Origin: Candidatus Thiodiazotropha sp. (ex Codakia rugifera)
GTDB lineage: Bacteria; Pseudomonadota; Gammaproteobacteria; Chromatiales; Chromatiaceae
Direction: 5' to 3'
Length of the DNA stretch: 64,000 nucleotides
NCBI GenBank assembly: GCA_025656675.1
Contig: JAHXHN010000002.1
Location: 661,302 to 725,301 of the forward strand
Shown: positions 54,674 through 62,692 of the stretch, in pieces
How positions within the stretch are numbered: position 1 is the stretch's first letter
Layout: every line of letters begins with the position of its first letter
Notes under the pieces: model-generated
What the model was told of the DNA's origin: nothing
The model's database searches: none
What the model saw: only the letters and a program-made list of their open reading frames with translations
Translations under genes and position numbers: made by a program

Positions 54674-55142
54674 TCACCTGATTGGGTGGTTAAGCCGTGA
54701 AAACCACAACAAGTCATTTCGTCAGTTGATGGGATTTGTCCGCAAATGAACGCAAATAGGAATAGGGATTTACTCACTTGTGTCATTTTGACCGGAAGGA
54801 GAAATCTTAAACCATGGTTGTTTAGCCTGGATTCTGTAGTTGAACGCTGTAACTTGAGGTAAATAAAACATTTACGTTGAATAGCGTTCATTTGCGGACA
54901 CTCAACTGAGCTGTTGAATATAGCCGCATTGAGTGTCTACTCTTTTCCATTCGATCAGGGGAAGAGCCGGATTATTTAGCACATTAGTGATTTATCAGTT
55001 TAGCCGCTGGGTTAGCTACAGTAGTGCAAAATTGGGTGGCATCTATACAAAAAGTATCAGGACATCTCTGACATAAATTGGGCCACAGTTCGTTGTGTCC
55101 TATCCAATTTTTTGTTATTCAAAAAAGGTTTTCGAGGGCGCT
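54634..55142. other. Intergenic region containing MITE-like copy 1
   Basis: 509 bases with no supported gene. The left part contains the repeat described at 54723-54908. The rest should hold the promoter of the 3-hydroxyacyl-CoA dehydrogenase gene; none was recognised clearly. Confidence 0.5.
54723..54908 (+). mobile_element. MITE-like repeat, copy 1
   Basis: Perfect 17-bp inverted arms TGTCCGCAAATGAACGC (54737-54753) and its complement (54884-54900), with shared outer CAGTTGA (54723-54729) and TCAACTG (54902-54908). The interior has no gene. Copy 2 at 56910-57119 shares the arms and several interior blocks (the AGGGATT and AAACCATGGTTGTTTA-like segments) in the same orientation. A miniature transposable or REP-type element is inferred. 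Confidence 0.7.
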
Positions 55143-55991
55143 ATGCAGATAAAAAAAGTGGGTGTTGTGGGAGCAGGTACCATGGGTAATGGTATTACCC
55201 AGGTTTTTGCCGCATCAGGATTCAGTGTACTCATGCATGATGTCGATGAAACATCCCTGCAGCAAGGTATGGGTACGATCGGGAAGAGTCTGGATCGATT
55301 ATTGAAAAAGGAAAAAATAGCTGTACAGGACAAAAACGAAACACTCGCCAACATTCAGGTGACGACACGACTTGAACAGATGGAGGATGTTGACTTGGTG
55401 GTTGAGGCAGCCAGTGAAAAATATGAGATCAAGGCGTCGATCTTCCGATCATTGGATCAATGCTGTAAGCCAGAAACTGTACTGGCATCCAATACTTCCT
55501 CGATATCACTTACCCTGATAGCAGGGGAGACCAAACGCCCGGAACGGGTAATCGGTATGCATTTCATGAATCCCGTGCCGATGATGAAATTAATTGAGGT
55601 TATCCGCGCTTTACAAACGGATGATGAAGTCAATCGGCTAATCCATGAGCTATCCAAGCAGATAGGTAAAATACCTGTAGCGGTGAACGACAGTCCAGGA
55701 TTCGTCGCCAACAGGATTCTTTTGCCCATGATTAACGAGGCAATTTTTACACTTCAGGAGGGCGTTGCTTCAGTAGAGGCCATTGATGAAGTGATGAAGC
55801 TGGGTATGAATCATCCTATGGGTCCCCTGGCGCTGGCAGATCTTATAGGACTTGACACCTGCCTCTCTATCATGGAAGTGTTACACGATGGATTGGGCGA
55901 GGATAAATACCGTCCCTGTCCTCTGCTTCGCCGCATGGTGGATGCGGGTTACCTGGGCAGAAAAAGCGCAAAAGGCTTTTATGAGTATTAA
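55143..55991 (+). CDS. hbd: 3-hydroxybutyryl-CoA dehydrogenase
   Basis: 282 residues from the ATG at 55143, the family's usual size; an in-frame ATG at 55095 would add an unrelated leader. Rossmann glycines are at 10, 12 and 15 (GAGTMG). The catalytic histidine is H140 in [13 protein letters not shown], and [11 protein letters not shown] is the conserved segment near 180. It interconverts 3-hydroxyacyl-CoA and acetoacetyl-CoA-type substrates with NAD(P)H. The enoyl-CoA hydratase gene follows 55 bases later, forming a beta-oxidation or butyrate-type pair. Confidence 0.92.
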   Translation: MQIKKVGVVGAGTMGNGITQVFAASGFSVLMHDVDETSLQQGMGTIGKSLDRLLKKEKIAVQDKNETLANIQVTTRLEQMEDVDLVVEAASEKYEIKASIFRSLDQCCKPETVLASNTSSISLTLIAGETKRPERVIGMHFMNPVPMMKLIEVIRALQTDDEVNRLIHELSKQIGKIPVAVNDSPGFVANRILLPMINEAIFTLQEGVASVEAIDEVMKLGMNHPMGPLALADLIGLDTCLSIMEVLHDGLGEDKYRPCPLLRRMVDAGYLGRKSAKGFYEY

Positions 55992-56046
55992 GCCCTGTAA
56001 ACAGTATTGTCATTGACCTTTCATTACACTGGATAATAAATCAACA

Positions 56047-56841
56047 ATGAATGATATCAGTTATAAGCATATCTTAGTCGAGATGGTTGAGTCTGGTATC
56101 TATCTGTTAACGATCAATCGTCCCGCCAGTTACAATGCACTCAATACCGAAACCTTTGAGGAGTTGCAGGCTGCCCTGGATGATATGAGCAACGATGCTG
56201 ATGCACGGGTGTTATTAATAACCGGTGCAGGTGAAAAGGCATTTGTAGCTGGGGCCGATATCACCGAAATGCAGAATAAGACAGCTGTCGAGGGAGCTGA
56301 ATTTTCACAAACAGCCATCGGCGTACTCAGGCAACTCGAGACTTTGCAAATCCCTGTTATCGCTGCCGTCAACGGTTATTGCCTGGGAGGTGGGTGTGAA
56401 CTGGCCATGGCCTGCGACTGGATACTGGCTTCGGAGAATGCCATTTTCGGCCAGCCGGAAGTTAACTTGGGTATAACTCCAGGCTTTGGCGGTACTCAAC
56501 GTTTAGCACGACTTATAGGCCCGGCAAGAGCTATGGAACTCATTGTCAGTGGGCGACAGGTCAAGGCGGATGAGGCTTGTGCCTGGGGATTGGCTAACCA
56601 TGTTTATCCAAAAGATAGATTGATGGAAGAAGCACTGCTGATGGCCAGGCTGATTTGTGAAAAAGGCCCCATTGCGGTTCGTTTAGGCAAACAGGCATTA
56701 GTCAGAGGTCAGGACCTTGATCTGGATAACGCCTGTAACCTAGAAAGTCAGTCATTCGGCCTCTGTTTTTCCACCGACGATCAGAAAGAGGGAATGGCTG
56801 CCTTCCTGGAAAAAAGAGGCCCTGATTTCAAGGGACGTTGA
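56047..56841 (+). CDS. Enoyl-CoA hydratase (crotonase)
   Basis: 264 residues. The oxyanion hole segments AGADITEM and GYCLGGGCE are present, and both catalytic glutamates are kept: E118 (GGGCE) and E138 (FGQPEVNLG). It hydrates crotonyl-CoA-type substrates to 3-hydroxyacyl-CoA, the substrate of the preceding dehydrogenase. The pair lies between two copies of a MITE-like repeat. Confidence 0.93.
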   Translation: MNDISYKHILVEMVESGIYLLTINRPASYNALNTETFEELQAALDDMSNDADARVLLITGAGEKAFVAGADITEMQNKTAVEGAEFSQTAIGVLRQLETLQIPVIAAVNGYCLGGGCELAMACDWILASENAIFGQPEVNLGITPGFGGTQRLARLIGPARAMELIVSGRQVKADEACAWGLANHVYPKDRLMEEALLMARLICEKGPIAVRLGKQALVRGQDLDLDNACNLESQSFGLCFSTDDQKEGMAAFLEKRGPDFKGR

Positions 56842-57195
56842 ATCTTACAAGGCTCCTCCCCTTATCGAGTGGGTGAGAATGGATATGCTTAGCGGTTTTC
56901 TTCAAAGCTCAGTTGATTGTCCGCAAATGAATGCGAATGCACGCAAACAGGGATAGGGATTACCTCAAATCCCTGTTCAGCTACGGACTCCAGGTTAAAC
57001 CACGATTGTTTACAGTGTCTCTTATTGTCAGCATGACACGTGACTTGAGTACCGTAACGAGAGGTCATTGAAACATTTGCATTGATTCGCGTTCATGTAC
57101 GGACAAATCCCATAAACTGGGGGAGATACTTGGTGTGGTTTGCATGGCTTACCCACCCTATCAGGTAAAGCGCCTCTTGCTATTAACCCGGTACC
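56842..57195. other. Intergenic region containing MITE-like copy 2
   Basis: 354 bases between the crotonase gene and the convergent DUF2380-like gene. Most of it is the repeat at 56910-57119. No clear terminator was seen for either gene. Confidence 0.55.
56910..57119 (+). mobile_element. MITE-like repeat, copy 2
   Basis: Arms TGTCCGCAAATGAATGC (56918-56934) and GCGTTCATGTACGGACA (57089-57105) match copy 1 with a few substitutions, with outer CAGTTGA (56910-56916) and a TAAACTG-like end at 57113-57119. It is about 24 bases longer than copy 1. The interior shares the AGGGATT, AAACCACGATTGTTTA-like and TTGAAACATTTG-like blocks. More diverged than copy 1 within its arms. Confidence 0.7.
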
Positions 57196-57771
57196 TTAAT
57201 TGGCCATCATCGATTGCAAGTCCCGCACCATATATTTTGCAGCACGGGACCATGCGTACTCGTTGTCTCCTCTGAAATCGTAGGCTTTTCGGATGATGGT
57301 CTGTTCGCCTGAAACATCCTTGATCTCTATGTGCAACGTGAGAATGAGGAGACTCATTTTGTAAATCCAGCCAATCATGACCTTGTCACCCCCGGCTTGT
57401 CTCGCGAGATCGAACTCGCATAGATTGCAGTTGTGGATTTTGGTGCCAAGTTGCGCGGCGCTGACCAGGTCATCGACTCTGTTTTGGGCGACCACTTCGA
57501 ACAGTTCATGCGCCTTGATCTTTTCACCGATGAAGGCGGTTAGTTTTTTGAGCATTTGCTCGTTGCGTTCTTCACTGCCAGGGCCAGGGATGTTGTCGAT
57601 GATTTCTAAAGGAAGAATGACAAGCTTTTCCTTCTCTGACGCCATCGACAGTTCTGGAATAAGCAGAACACAGCAAACCATTAGGATGACTATCAGAGGC
57701 CTTCTCATGCTGAACAACCAGAGTGCTTGGGAGACCTGACTTCCAGACGCCGTTTTCGGGTGAAGCATCAT
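57196..57771 (-). CDS. DUF2380-like secreted protein of the pterin/H4MPT operon
   Basis: 191 residues from ATG 57771, chosen because GAGGAGA lies at the right distance upstream; an ATG at 57792 also exists. A hydrophobic signal segment follows at about residues 22-45 (RRPLIVILMVCCVLLIPELSMA). The mature protein has a conserved-looking CNLCEFDLARQAGGDKVMIGWIYK block with a C-x-x-C pair and an RGDNEYAWSRAAKYMVRDL ending, the pattern I associate with DUF2380 proteins of methylotrophs. Periplasmic. It is the last gene of the minus-strand operon. Confidence 0.65.
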   Translation of the reverse strand: MMLHPKTASGSQVSQALWLFSMRRPLIVILMVCCVLLIPELSMASEKEKLVILPLEIIDNIPGPGSEERNEQMLKKLTAFIGEKIKAHELFEVVAQNRVDDLVSAAQLGTKIHNCNLCEFDLARQAGGDKVMIGWIYKMSLLILTLHIEIKDVSGEQTIIRKAYDFRGDNEYAWSRAAKYMVRDLQSMMAN

Positions 57772-57813
57772 TGAACTATCTCCTCGTTTCATGCGAGTAG
57801 AGGAACTTCTTGA

Positions 57814-58782
57814 TTAGACAGCGGACATATCTTGTGGACAAAGCACCTTGATATATTCTCCCAATGCTTCCCTGTCACTGCCGACAACAATGCGTCGATG
57901 ACCGTCGGTTGAGATTTCCAGTTGGCCTTGAACCTCGACTGTTTCACCTTTTTGTGCCTGTCCGGCAAAGGTGGCCGTGTAGCTGACCACCTCTTCAATG
58001 GAGGGGTGGTCCAATTGATAACGGGCTGGATAATCAAAGCTGTATCTGTCTTCGGTAACACTGCTCTGCAGGTTATATTGACCTTGCTTTCTATAGCTGA
58101 GACCGTCCAATTCCTGCTCAGGTATCAGCAGGCTGATATCAAACTTAGTCTGTTGGATTGCGGCCTTATTGAATTTCCGCCTTTCATGCCACACAAACTC
58201 CTCGAATGTCAGGCTGCATCCGCGCCGTACATAGGCATCCTGCCATAGCGCATCATCAAGGTTGTGTAGGAATTTCCTGTCCAGGAGTCGCTTGACGATT
58301 GCCCGAGCTTTGAAAAAGGTCTCACGTCGATAGAAAACCAGATCGATGTCAGAGTGGGTTGTATGTGCCCCGATAAGGAGTGAACCGGTAATACCGATCG
58401 TCTGTCTATCCAACCCGTGTGCCTCGAACTGACCTACCAGAAGCCTGAGTTTGTGCTCCAACCCGTCGCAATATGCTCTGTGGCAAAGCGTCTGCAGTCG
58501 CTGACGTGGTTGATGGTGGTGAACTATGCACTCTCTGGGCACACCGTGCAGGTTCACATCCCGTGACCGGGAGTAGTAGAGATATGCCGGATAGTGATTT
58601 TTCAACAGCTCATTGGCTTCATGGGTGGATAGCTTTTTATAGCCGGTCGACGAGCGCTGATAACGCAAAAACGAGAGGACGCGTTGTGTTTCCTCCCCAG
58701 CGGCAACCACTGCAAAGATCAGCCCTTCCGCTGTTTCGATGAAATCCTTGGGAAGAAATGGAGTCAATCCGGGTTTCCCCAC
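57814..58782 (-). CDS. Nucleotidyltransferase-fold protein (pol-beta superfamily)
   Basis: 322 residues from a GTG at 58782, overlapping the MfnB-like gene by 19 bases. A typical nucleotidyltransferase motif (GSLLIGAHTTHSDIDLVFY, near residues 131-150) has the GS and the D-x-D metal ligands. The flanking parts are unrecognised, with a C-terminal beta-rich region (TFAGQAQKGETVEVQGQLE). Proteins of this kind are present in some bacterial H4MPT clusters. A role in assembling the cofactor side chain is suggested by position only. Confidence 0.75.
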   Translation of the reverse strand: MGKPGLTPFLPKDFIETAEGLIFAVVAAGEETQRVLSFLRYQRSSTGYKKLSTHEANELLKNHYPAYLYYSRSRDVNLHGVPRECIVHHHQPRQRLQTLCHRAYCDGLEHKLRLLVGQFEAHGLDRQTIGITGSLLIGAHTTHSDIDLVFYRRETFFKARAIVKRLLDRKFLHNLDDALWQDAYVRRGCSLTFEEFVWHERRKFNKAAIQQTKFDISLLIPEQELDGLSYRKQGQYNLQSSVTEDRYSFDYPARYQLDHPSIEEVVSYTATFAGQAQKGETVEVQGQLEISTDGHRRIVVGSDREALGEYIKVLCPQDMSAV

Positions 58783-59495
58783 ACAGGTTGTCGCTCCCTG
58801 CCGGGTCGGGACAGATCGATACCTGGAGTAATGGCATTACGAATCTTAACTACCTGCTGGAGAGAGAGCTTCGCCACTCTACTGCTTTGCTCGCATAAAG
58901 CACCTCGAAACCCGAGATAATCCGGGGTCAGTGGCAGCAGCTGCGGAATATCCTGGAGACGCAATGAACCCGCCAGTCCACTGAGCAATCCCAACCGTCT
59001 TGAGGCTGATACAAACTCGCCAAGTCTATCCAGAGTGATATGTCGTAGCAGGTGCCCCTGACACTTTTCTGCCGTGTCCAGCATGATCCCCCGGAACCCG
59101 GCAGCGGCGAAATCGGGAAGCCTGCTCAAAGGCGGATCCCGGTCTGCAAACAAGACGCCAATAACTGCCTGGTTGGCCGTGATGCCGGCAATTGCATGGA
59201 TACAGTTGTGCAGATTGAGATCGGAAAAAAAGCCCACTTTAACGTAATTCACACCACTGTTTGCCGTACTCCGTATGGCTTCAGTGAGCAGGGTAGGATC
59301 GGGGGGAAGGTCACCGACAGTGGCACTGACGGGACAGCGTTGAGCTATCTGTTCGACGAGGGATTGAATCCGTTCAGTAGGGAGTGCCCCCAATGCACCG
59401 TTGTGTGGATCTTTCAGATCGATGATGTCCACACCGGTTTGGATTATGGTCTCCACCTCCAGGCTATCGGCCACACTGGCCAGCATCCGGGTCAT
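58764..59495 (-). CDS. mfnB: (5-formylfuran-3-yl)methyl phosphate synthase-like (MfnB/DUF556)
   Basis: 243 residues from ATG 59495, which overlaps the upstream stop as ATGA. TIM-barrel with the Schiff-base lysine positions of the family: K28 in DIIDLKDPHNGALGA and K86 in NYVKVGFF. In methanogens MfnB makes the furan precursor of methanofuran from glyceraldehyde 3-phosphate. In bacterial methylotrophs homologues lie in H4MPT/methanofuran gene sets. It fits the surrounding pterin genes. Confidence 0.88.
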   Translation of the reverse strand: MTRMLASVADSLEVETIIQTGVDIIDLKDPHNGALGALPTERIQSLVEQIAQRCPVSATVGDLPPDPTLLTEAIRSTANSGVNYVKVGFFSDLNLHNCIHAIAGITANQAVIGVLFADRDPPLSRLPDFAAAGFRGIMLDTAEKCQGHLLRHITLDRLGEFVSASRRLGLLSGLAGSLRLQDIPQLLPLTPDYLGFRGALCEQSSRVAKLSLQQVVKIRNAITPGIDLSRPGRERQPVWGNPD

Positions 59496-60061
59496 GCCCC
59501 CTCCTGTATTTGTTGGCGGTAACTGTTGACCCGCTCCATCAGCCATTCCCAGGCCTGTCGTTCCCGCTTTCCCGCTGTTTTTTCGATGGCAATGGTGAGA
59601 TAAACGATCTCATTTTCAATCTTCTCTATGGGTAAGCGGTCGAGACGGCTGACCAGAATCGCCAACTCCAATACCGCTGTCTGGGCACGGTTGAATCCCT
59701 GGAATGGCCGGTGGCAGGCTGCATGCACTGGACGGCAGATGAGACGAGGGCGTATGGGATCATCCTCCACCCGTTGCAGTTGTACTTCTGTATGGGCCAG
59801 TGCATCGGATAGACGCGGTGCTGAGACTTGTTCGGCCTCGGTCATGGGCCAGTCATAATGTTCCGTGAGACAACCTGCGAATATGCGTACATCATCGCAA
59901 TAGTTAATTACCGCACACTCCCCGGAGAGGATGTTGGTCAGTGTCCTGGAGGGATGGAAGGGGGCGATAGTCACCTCTTGGTTATGCCAGACTATGCCCA
60001 TGGGGGCTATCTGATTGTCTCCGTCACTGCTCCTGGTTGTGATGATCACTTCATGAATCAT
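59492..60061 (-). CDS. DUF447 family protein
   Basis: 189 residues from ATG 60061, four bases overlapping the DUF6513 stop. The N-terminal IHEVIITTRSSDG start and the ECAVINYCDDVRIFAGCLT segment (about 50-68) match the DUF447 fold, thought to be a flavin-reductase-like split barrel. The C-terminal helix-rich segment contains RLDRLPIEKIENEIVYL. DUF447 proteins accompany H4MPT genes in bacteria and archaea; the reaction is unknown. Confidence 0.85.
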   Translation of the reverse strand: MIHEVIITTRSSDGDNQIAPMGIVWHNQEVTIAPFHPSRTLTNILSGECAVINYCDDVRIFAGCLTEHYDWPMTEAEQVSAPRLSDALAHTEVQLQRVEDDPIRPRLICRPVHAACHRPFQGFNRAQTAVLELAILVSRLDRLPIEKIENEIVYLTIAIEKTAGKRERQAWEWLMERVNSYRQQIQEGA

Positions 60062-61455
60062 GACTTTTTCCTTCGCCGTTTCAGGGTCGTGCCGGCCTCT
60101 TCCTGACAACTCAAATCCTGTGGCACGGTAGGCAGGGCCGAACCCCAACTGAGTGGCTGATCCTGAACATATCGCTTACCGAGTTGCCAGGCGATCTGTG
60201 CCCTGGCCAGTTCTACACCAAGATAGAAGGCGTGACCGCCATGCTCTTCTACTCCCAGTCCGGGGAAGAAATCGAAGGGATCCTGGTGGGTGGCCAGCCC
60301 GTCCCTGTTAAAGAGGTGTATGCCCTGTTTGCTGATCTGGATGCGGAAATTTGGATCTCGAACGGCATCAGCCAGCTCTTTGATCTGGGCCAGGGTATAG
60401 GGGAAGGGTTTCATTTCATGCAGCCCGGTAAGGCCACTGTCGACCTGCTTGGGCAGGGTATTCTCCTGACGGGCCCAATGCATGATACGTCGAGCAGTAT
60501 CCGCCTCGCGTACAGCACTACGGCAGTGAGGGCTGACCTGGGTGGTGAGCATGTTGGTGATGTGGAGTTCCGAGATCATACCCATCAAAACGGCATTGAT
60601 GCCGGTCGTGTCTGCCTCAGTCAACTCGGTGATATTGCCAACCCCCATCATGATATCCGCTTTCGGGTGATCCGCCCGCAGGCGGTGGTAACGAACAATG
60701 GAATCTGTAAATCCGAAATGAATAGGGTCCAGGATGGGGTCGGCAATGTAGGGACGTCCATCGCTTTCAAATTGTGCCATTGCCCGCTCGAGCGATGCCA
60801 GGTCGCCCGCTTTTTCCGGTATCAGTATCGGTGTTGAATCCACCTGATCGGCAATCCAGAGCGTCTTCTCATGCAGGCTGAGCAGGAAATCGGCCCCGGC
60901 CCGACCACCTCTCAATAGCTCTTCTGTCTGCATGGAGTCCACGCTGACCTTGAAGCCTGCTCCTTTGAGGGCCTGGATACTGGCTTCAAGGTGTGGGAAG
61001 GGTGTCTCAGGCAGACAGCCGAGATCGATGATATCGGCACCGCTGGCAATATAGTCTGCAGCCCTTGCCAGGATAGCATCAGCTGTCAGGTTCGGTGCAT
61101 CGACGATCTCAGCAAATATCCTCACATCGTAGCGGCTGAGATCGGGTGCCTTGCCTTCTCTCCCGAAAAAGCGGGGTAGATCCATCAGCTCCTCCGGGCC
61201 GCGTTCCACAGGAATACCAAAATGTCGGGAGAGTTGATCCAGATCGCCACGGCAGCGGCCAGGCAGCAGGATCTGGTCTGCATCGCCTGTATCGGTGAGT
61301 CGACGTTTGATCATGTCGGCGGTCATCAGGGCCGCTACCTTCAATCCGAGATTGTGGACCTGCCAGTCGAACTCATCAGGAGCCATATCCTGCAGTACCT
61401 GGGTCAGCTGTTTCTCGGCTAATGTGCCTGTCAGGAAAAGGATCTTTTTGGGCAC
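60058..61455 (-). CDS. DUF6513/dihydropteroate-synthase-like protein of the H4MPT cluster
   Basis: 465 residues. Residues 1-110 form an unusual N-terminal domain (GTLAEKQLTQVLQDM, PGRCRGDLDQLSRHFG). Then comes a DHPS-like TIM barrel: ADYIASGADIIDLGCLPET, FKVSVDSMQTEELLRGGRAGADFLLSL, and IADPILDPIHFGF. The C-terminal ~100 residues bear HAFYLGVELARAQIAWQLGKRY. It overlaps the flavoprotein gene by 25 bases. Pterin-condensation or pterin-binding chemistry is inferred from the fold; classical DHPS residues are only partly kept. Confidence 0.85.
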   Translation of the reverse strand: MPKKILFLTGTLAEKQLTQVLQDMAPDEFDWQVHNLGLKVAALMTADMIKRRLTDTGDADQILLPGRCRGDLDQLSRHFGIPVERGPEELMDLPRFFGREGKAPDLSRYDVRIFAEIVDAPNLTADAILARAADYIASGADIIDLGCLPETPFPHLEASIQALKGAGFKVSVDSMQTEELLRGGRAGADFLLSLHEKTLWIADQVDSTPILIPEKAGDLASLERAMAQFESDGRPYIADPILDPIHFGFTDSIVRYHRLRADHPKADIMMGVGNITELTEADTTGINAVLMGMISELHITNMLTTQVSPHCRSAVREADTARRIMHWARQENTLPKQVDSGLTGLHEMKPFPYTLAQIKELADAVRDPNFRIQISKQGIHLFNRDGLATHQDPFDFFPGLGVEEHGGHAFYLGVELARAQIAWQLGKRYVQDQPLSWGSALPTVPQDLSCQEEAGTTLKRRRKKS

Positions 61456-61988
61456 TCGACCTCTTCCTCCAGGATGTTAACAAGCGCAGAAAAAGTGGTT
61501 ACCACCGAGGTATATTCAAATTCGTGCAGTCGATCCACGTTCTCCAGATCGATGCGCCGCGGATAGACCATGACCCTACCGCCCGGGGCTTCTGTCTCCA
61601 TAGTCGGCTCGGTATCGCAGGCGAACACGATACTCGGAATCCGGCACTTACCCGCCTGGGCATAAATATTGGTCACCAGTGTGTCAGCGACACCCCAGAC
61701 CATCTTGGCTACCGTGTTGGAAGTGGCGGGTGCTATCACCAGCCGCTGATAGTGTCCCTGGTAGAAGAGGCCAACCGGCGAGGCGCTGGCGGTGGTGTCA
61801 CGAAAACAGGTGATGCGTTGGCGTATGGACTTTAGATCAATGCTATACATGGCGAGTACTTCGGCACCTGCCTTGCTTAGAAACAGGTCCACATCGTCAC
61901 GCTGTTGTACCAGATCGAGACACTCTTTGAGATAGTGACCGGAACCGGTGATCGCCCATGCAGTGCGAGGAGTGTTGGGCTTTTTCAT
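61431..61988 (-). CDS. Flavoprotein, dihydromethanopterin reductase (DmrB)-like
   Basis: 185 residues from ATG 61988, with the CAGAGGTAAG ribosome site; the ATG at 62057 lies inside the PTPS gene in another frame and is rejected. HFCD/flavoprotein fold: AWAITGSGHYLKECLDL start, IAPATSNTVAKMVWGVADTLVTN near residues 105-127, and VFACDTEP. Archaeal DmrB reduces dihydromethanopterin with FMN. A bacterial homologue beside PTPS and DHPS-like genes would complete H4MPT synthesis. Confidence 0.82.
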   Translation of the reverse strand: MKKPNTPRTAWAITGSGHYLKECLDLVQQRDDVDLFLSKAGAEVLAMYSIDLKSIRQRITCFRDTTASASPVGLFYQGHYQRLVIAPATSNTVAKMVWGVADTLVTNIYAQAGKCRIPSIVFACDTEPTMETEAPGGRVMVYPRRIDLENVDRLHEFEYTSVVTTFSALVNILEEEVECPKRSFS

Positions 61989-61989
61989 C

Positions 61990-62502
61990 TTACCTCTGCC
62001 CTGAATGGAGGTGGCGGCGGCAAATGCCCCACTGGTGATCGGCCTCTTCCACAGCAATTTCGAGATGCTCTACATGACCTAGAGCAGCGTGATCTTCAAG
62101 CAGTGGTATGAGGGATTCCATGATGTACCAGGCCAGCATCTCGGCCGTGGTATTCGCAATAGGCAGGGTCAGACAGTTTTCAATAGGCAGGGAGAAACGT
62201 TTTCCATAACTTGAAACCTCAATCTGACCCTCCTTATTCAGTATGCTAACTTCATTACTGCCACCGGGCAGCAATATCTTGTCATGCAATTGCCGGCAGA
62301 TGCCGGCTGCCAATCGGTTGAGCTGAACGAAGTCGATGACAAAGGCATCGCTGTTGTTTTCGCCCGAGGCCTGGATACGGACATGGAAATTGTGGCCGTG
62401 CAGGTTTTCACAACTGTTATTGAAGGTGATGAAATGTGCCGCATTGAAATGCAACTCGCCCGGATTGACGCTGACTGCGAATTGTTGAGTCGGCTTCGAC
62501 AA
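61990..62502 (-). CDS. 6-pyruvoyl-tetrahydropterin synthase/QueD-family protein
   Basis: 170 residues. Zinc histidines H23, H35 and H37 and the catalytic cysteine C31 form the motif HFN...C-E-N-L-H-G-H. The C-terminal VEHLEIAVEEADHQWG segment holds the expected glutamate. PTPS homologues convert 7,8-dihydroneopterin triphosphate to other pterin intermediates; here it heads the operon of H4MPT-type genes, so a role in the first pterin steps is likely. It is 190 bases from the preceding regulator gene and follows the sigma-54 promoter. Confidence 0.9.
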   Translation of the reverse strand: MSKPTQQFAVSVNPGELHFNAAHFITFNNSCENLHGHNFHVRIQASGENNSDAFVIDFVQLNRLAAGICRQLHDKILLPGGSNEVSILNKEGQIEVSSYGKRFSLPIENCLTLPIANTTAEMLAWYIMESLIPLLEDHAALGHVEHLEIAVEEADHQWGICRRHLHSGQR

Positions 62503-62642
62503 AGAAACTCTCCTGAACTATGAGGCTATTATCGCTAAGGGTTAGTGTTGACTGGCCCTAAGTAACAGTTGCGGTGAGTCTATGCCCCTCAACTGCTGGT
62601 TGGATGCACGATACTGCCTATGTAACGCGTTATAGATCTTCT

Positions 62643-62658
62643 AGCATTCAACGTGCCA
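62643..62658 (-). promoter_or_regulatory. Sigma-54 (-24/-12) promoter of the pterin operon
   Basis: Reading the minus strand from 62658 to 62643 gives TGGCACGTTGAATGCT. It has GG and GC exactly ten bases apart and matches the TGGCACG-N4-TTGC consensus at nearly every position. It lies 141-156 bases before the PTPS start and just downstream of a sigma-54 activator gene, which makes a regulatory link very likely. Confidence 0.85.
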
Positions 62659-62692
62659 GGTGGAAAATTGCCTAGTTCTTCATGAGTCCTGA

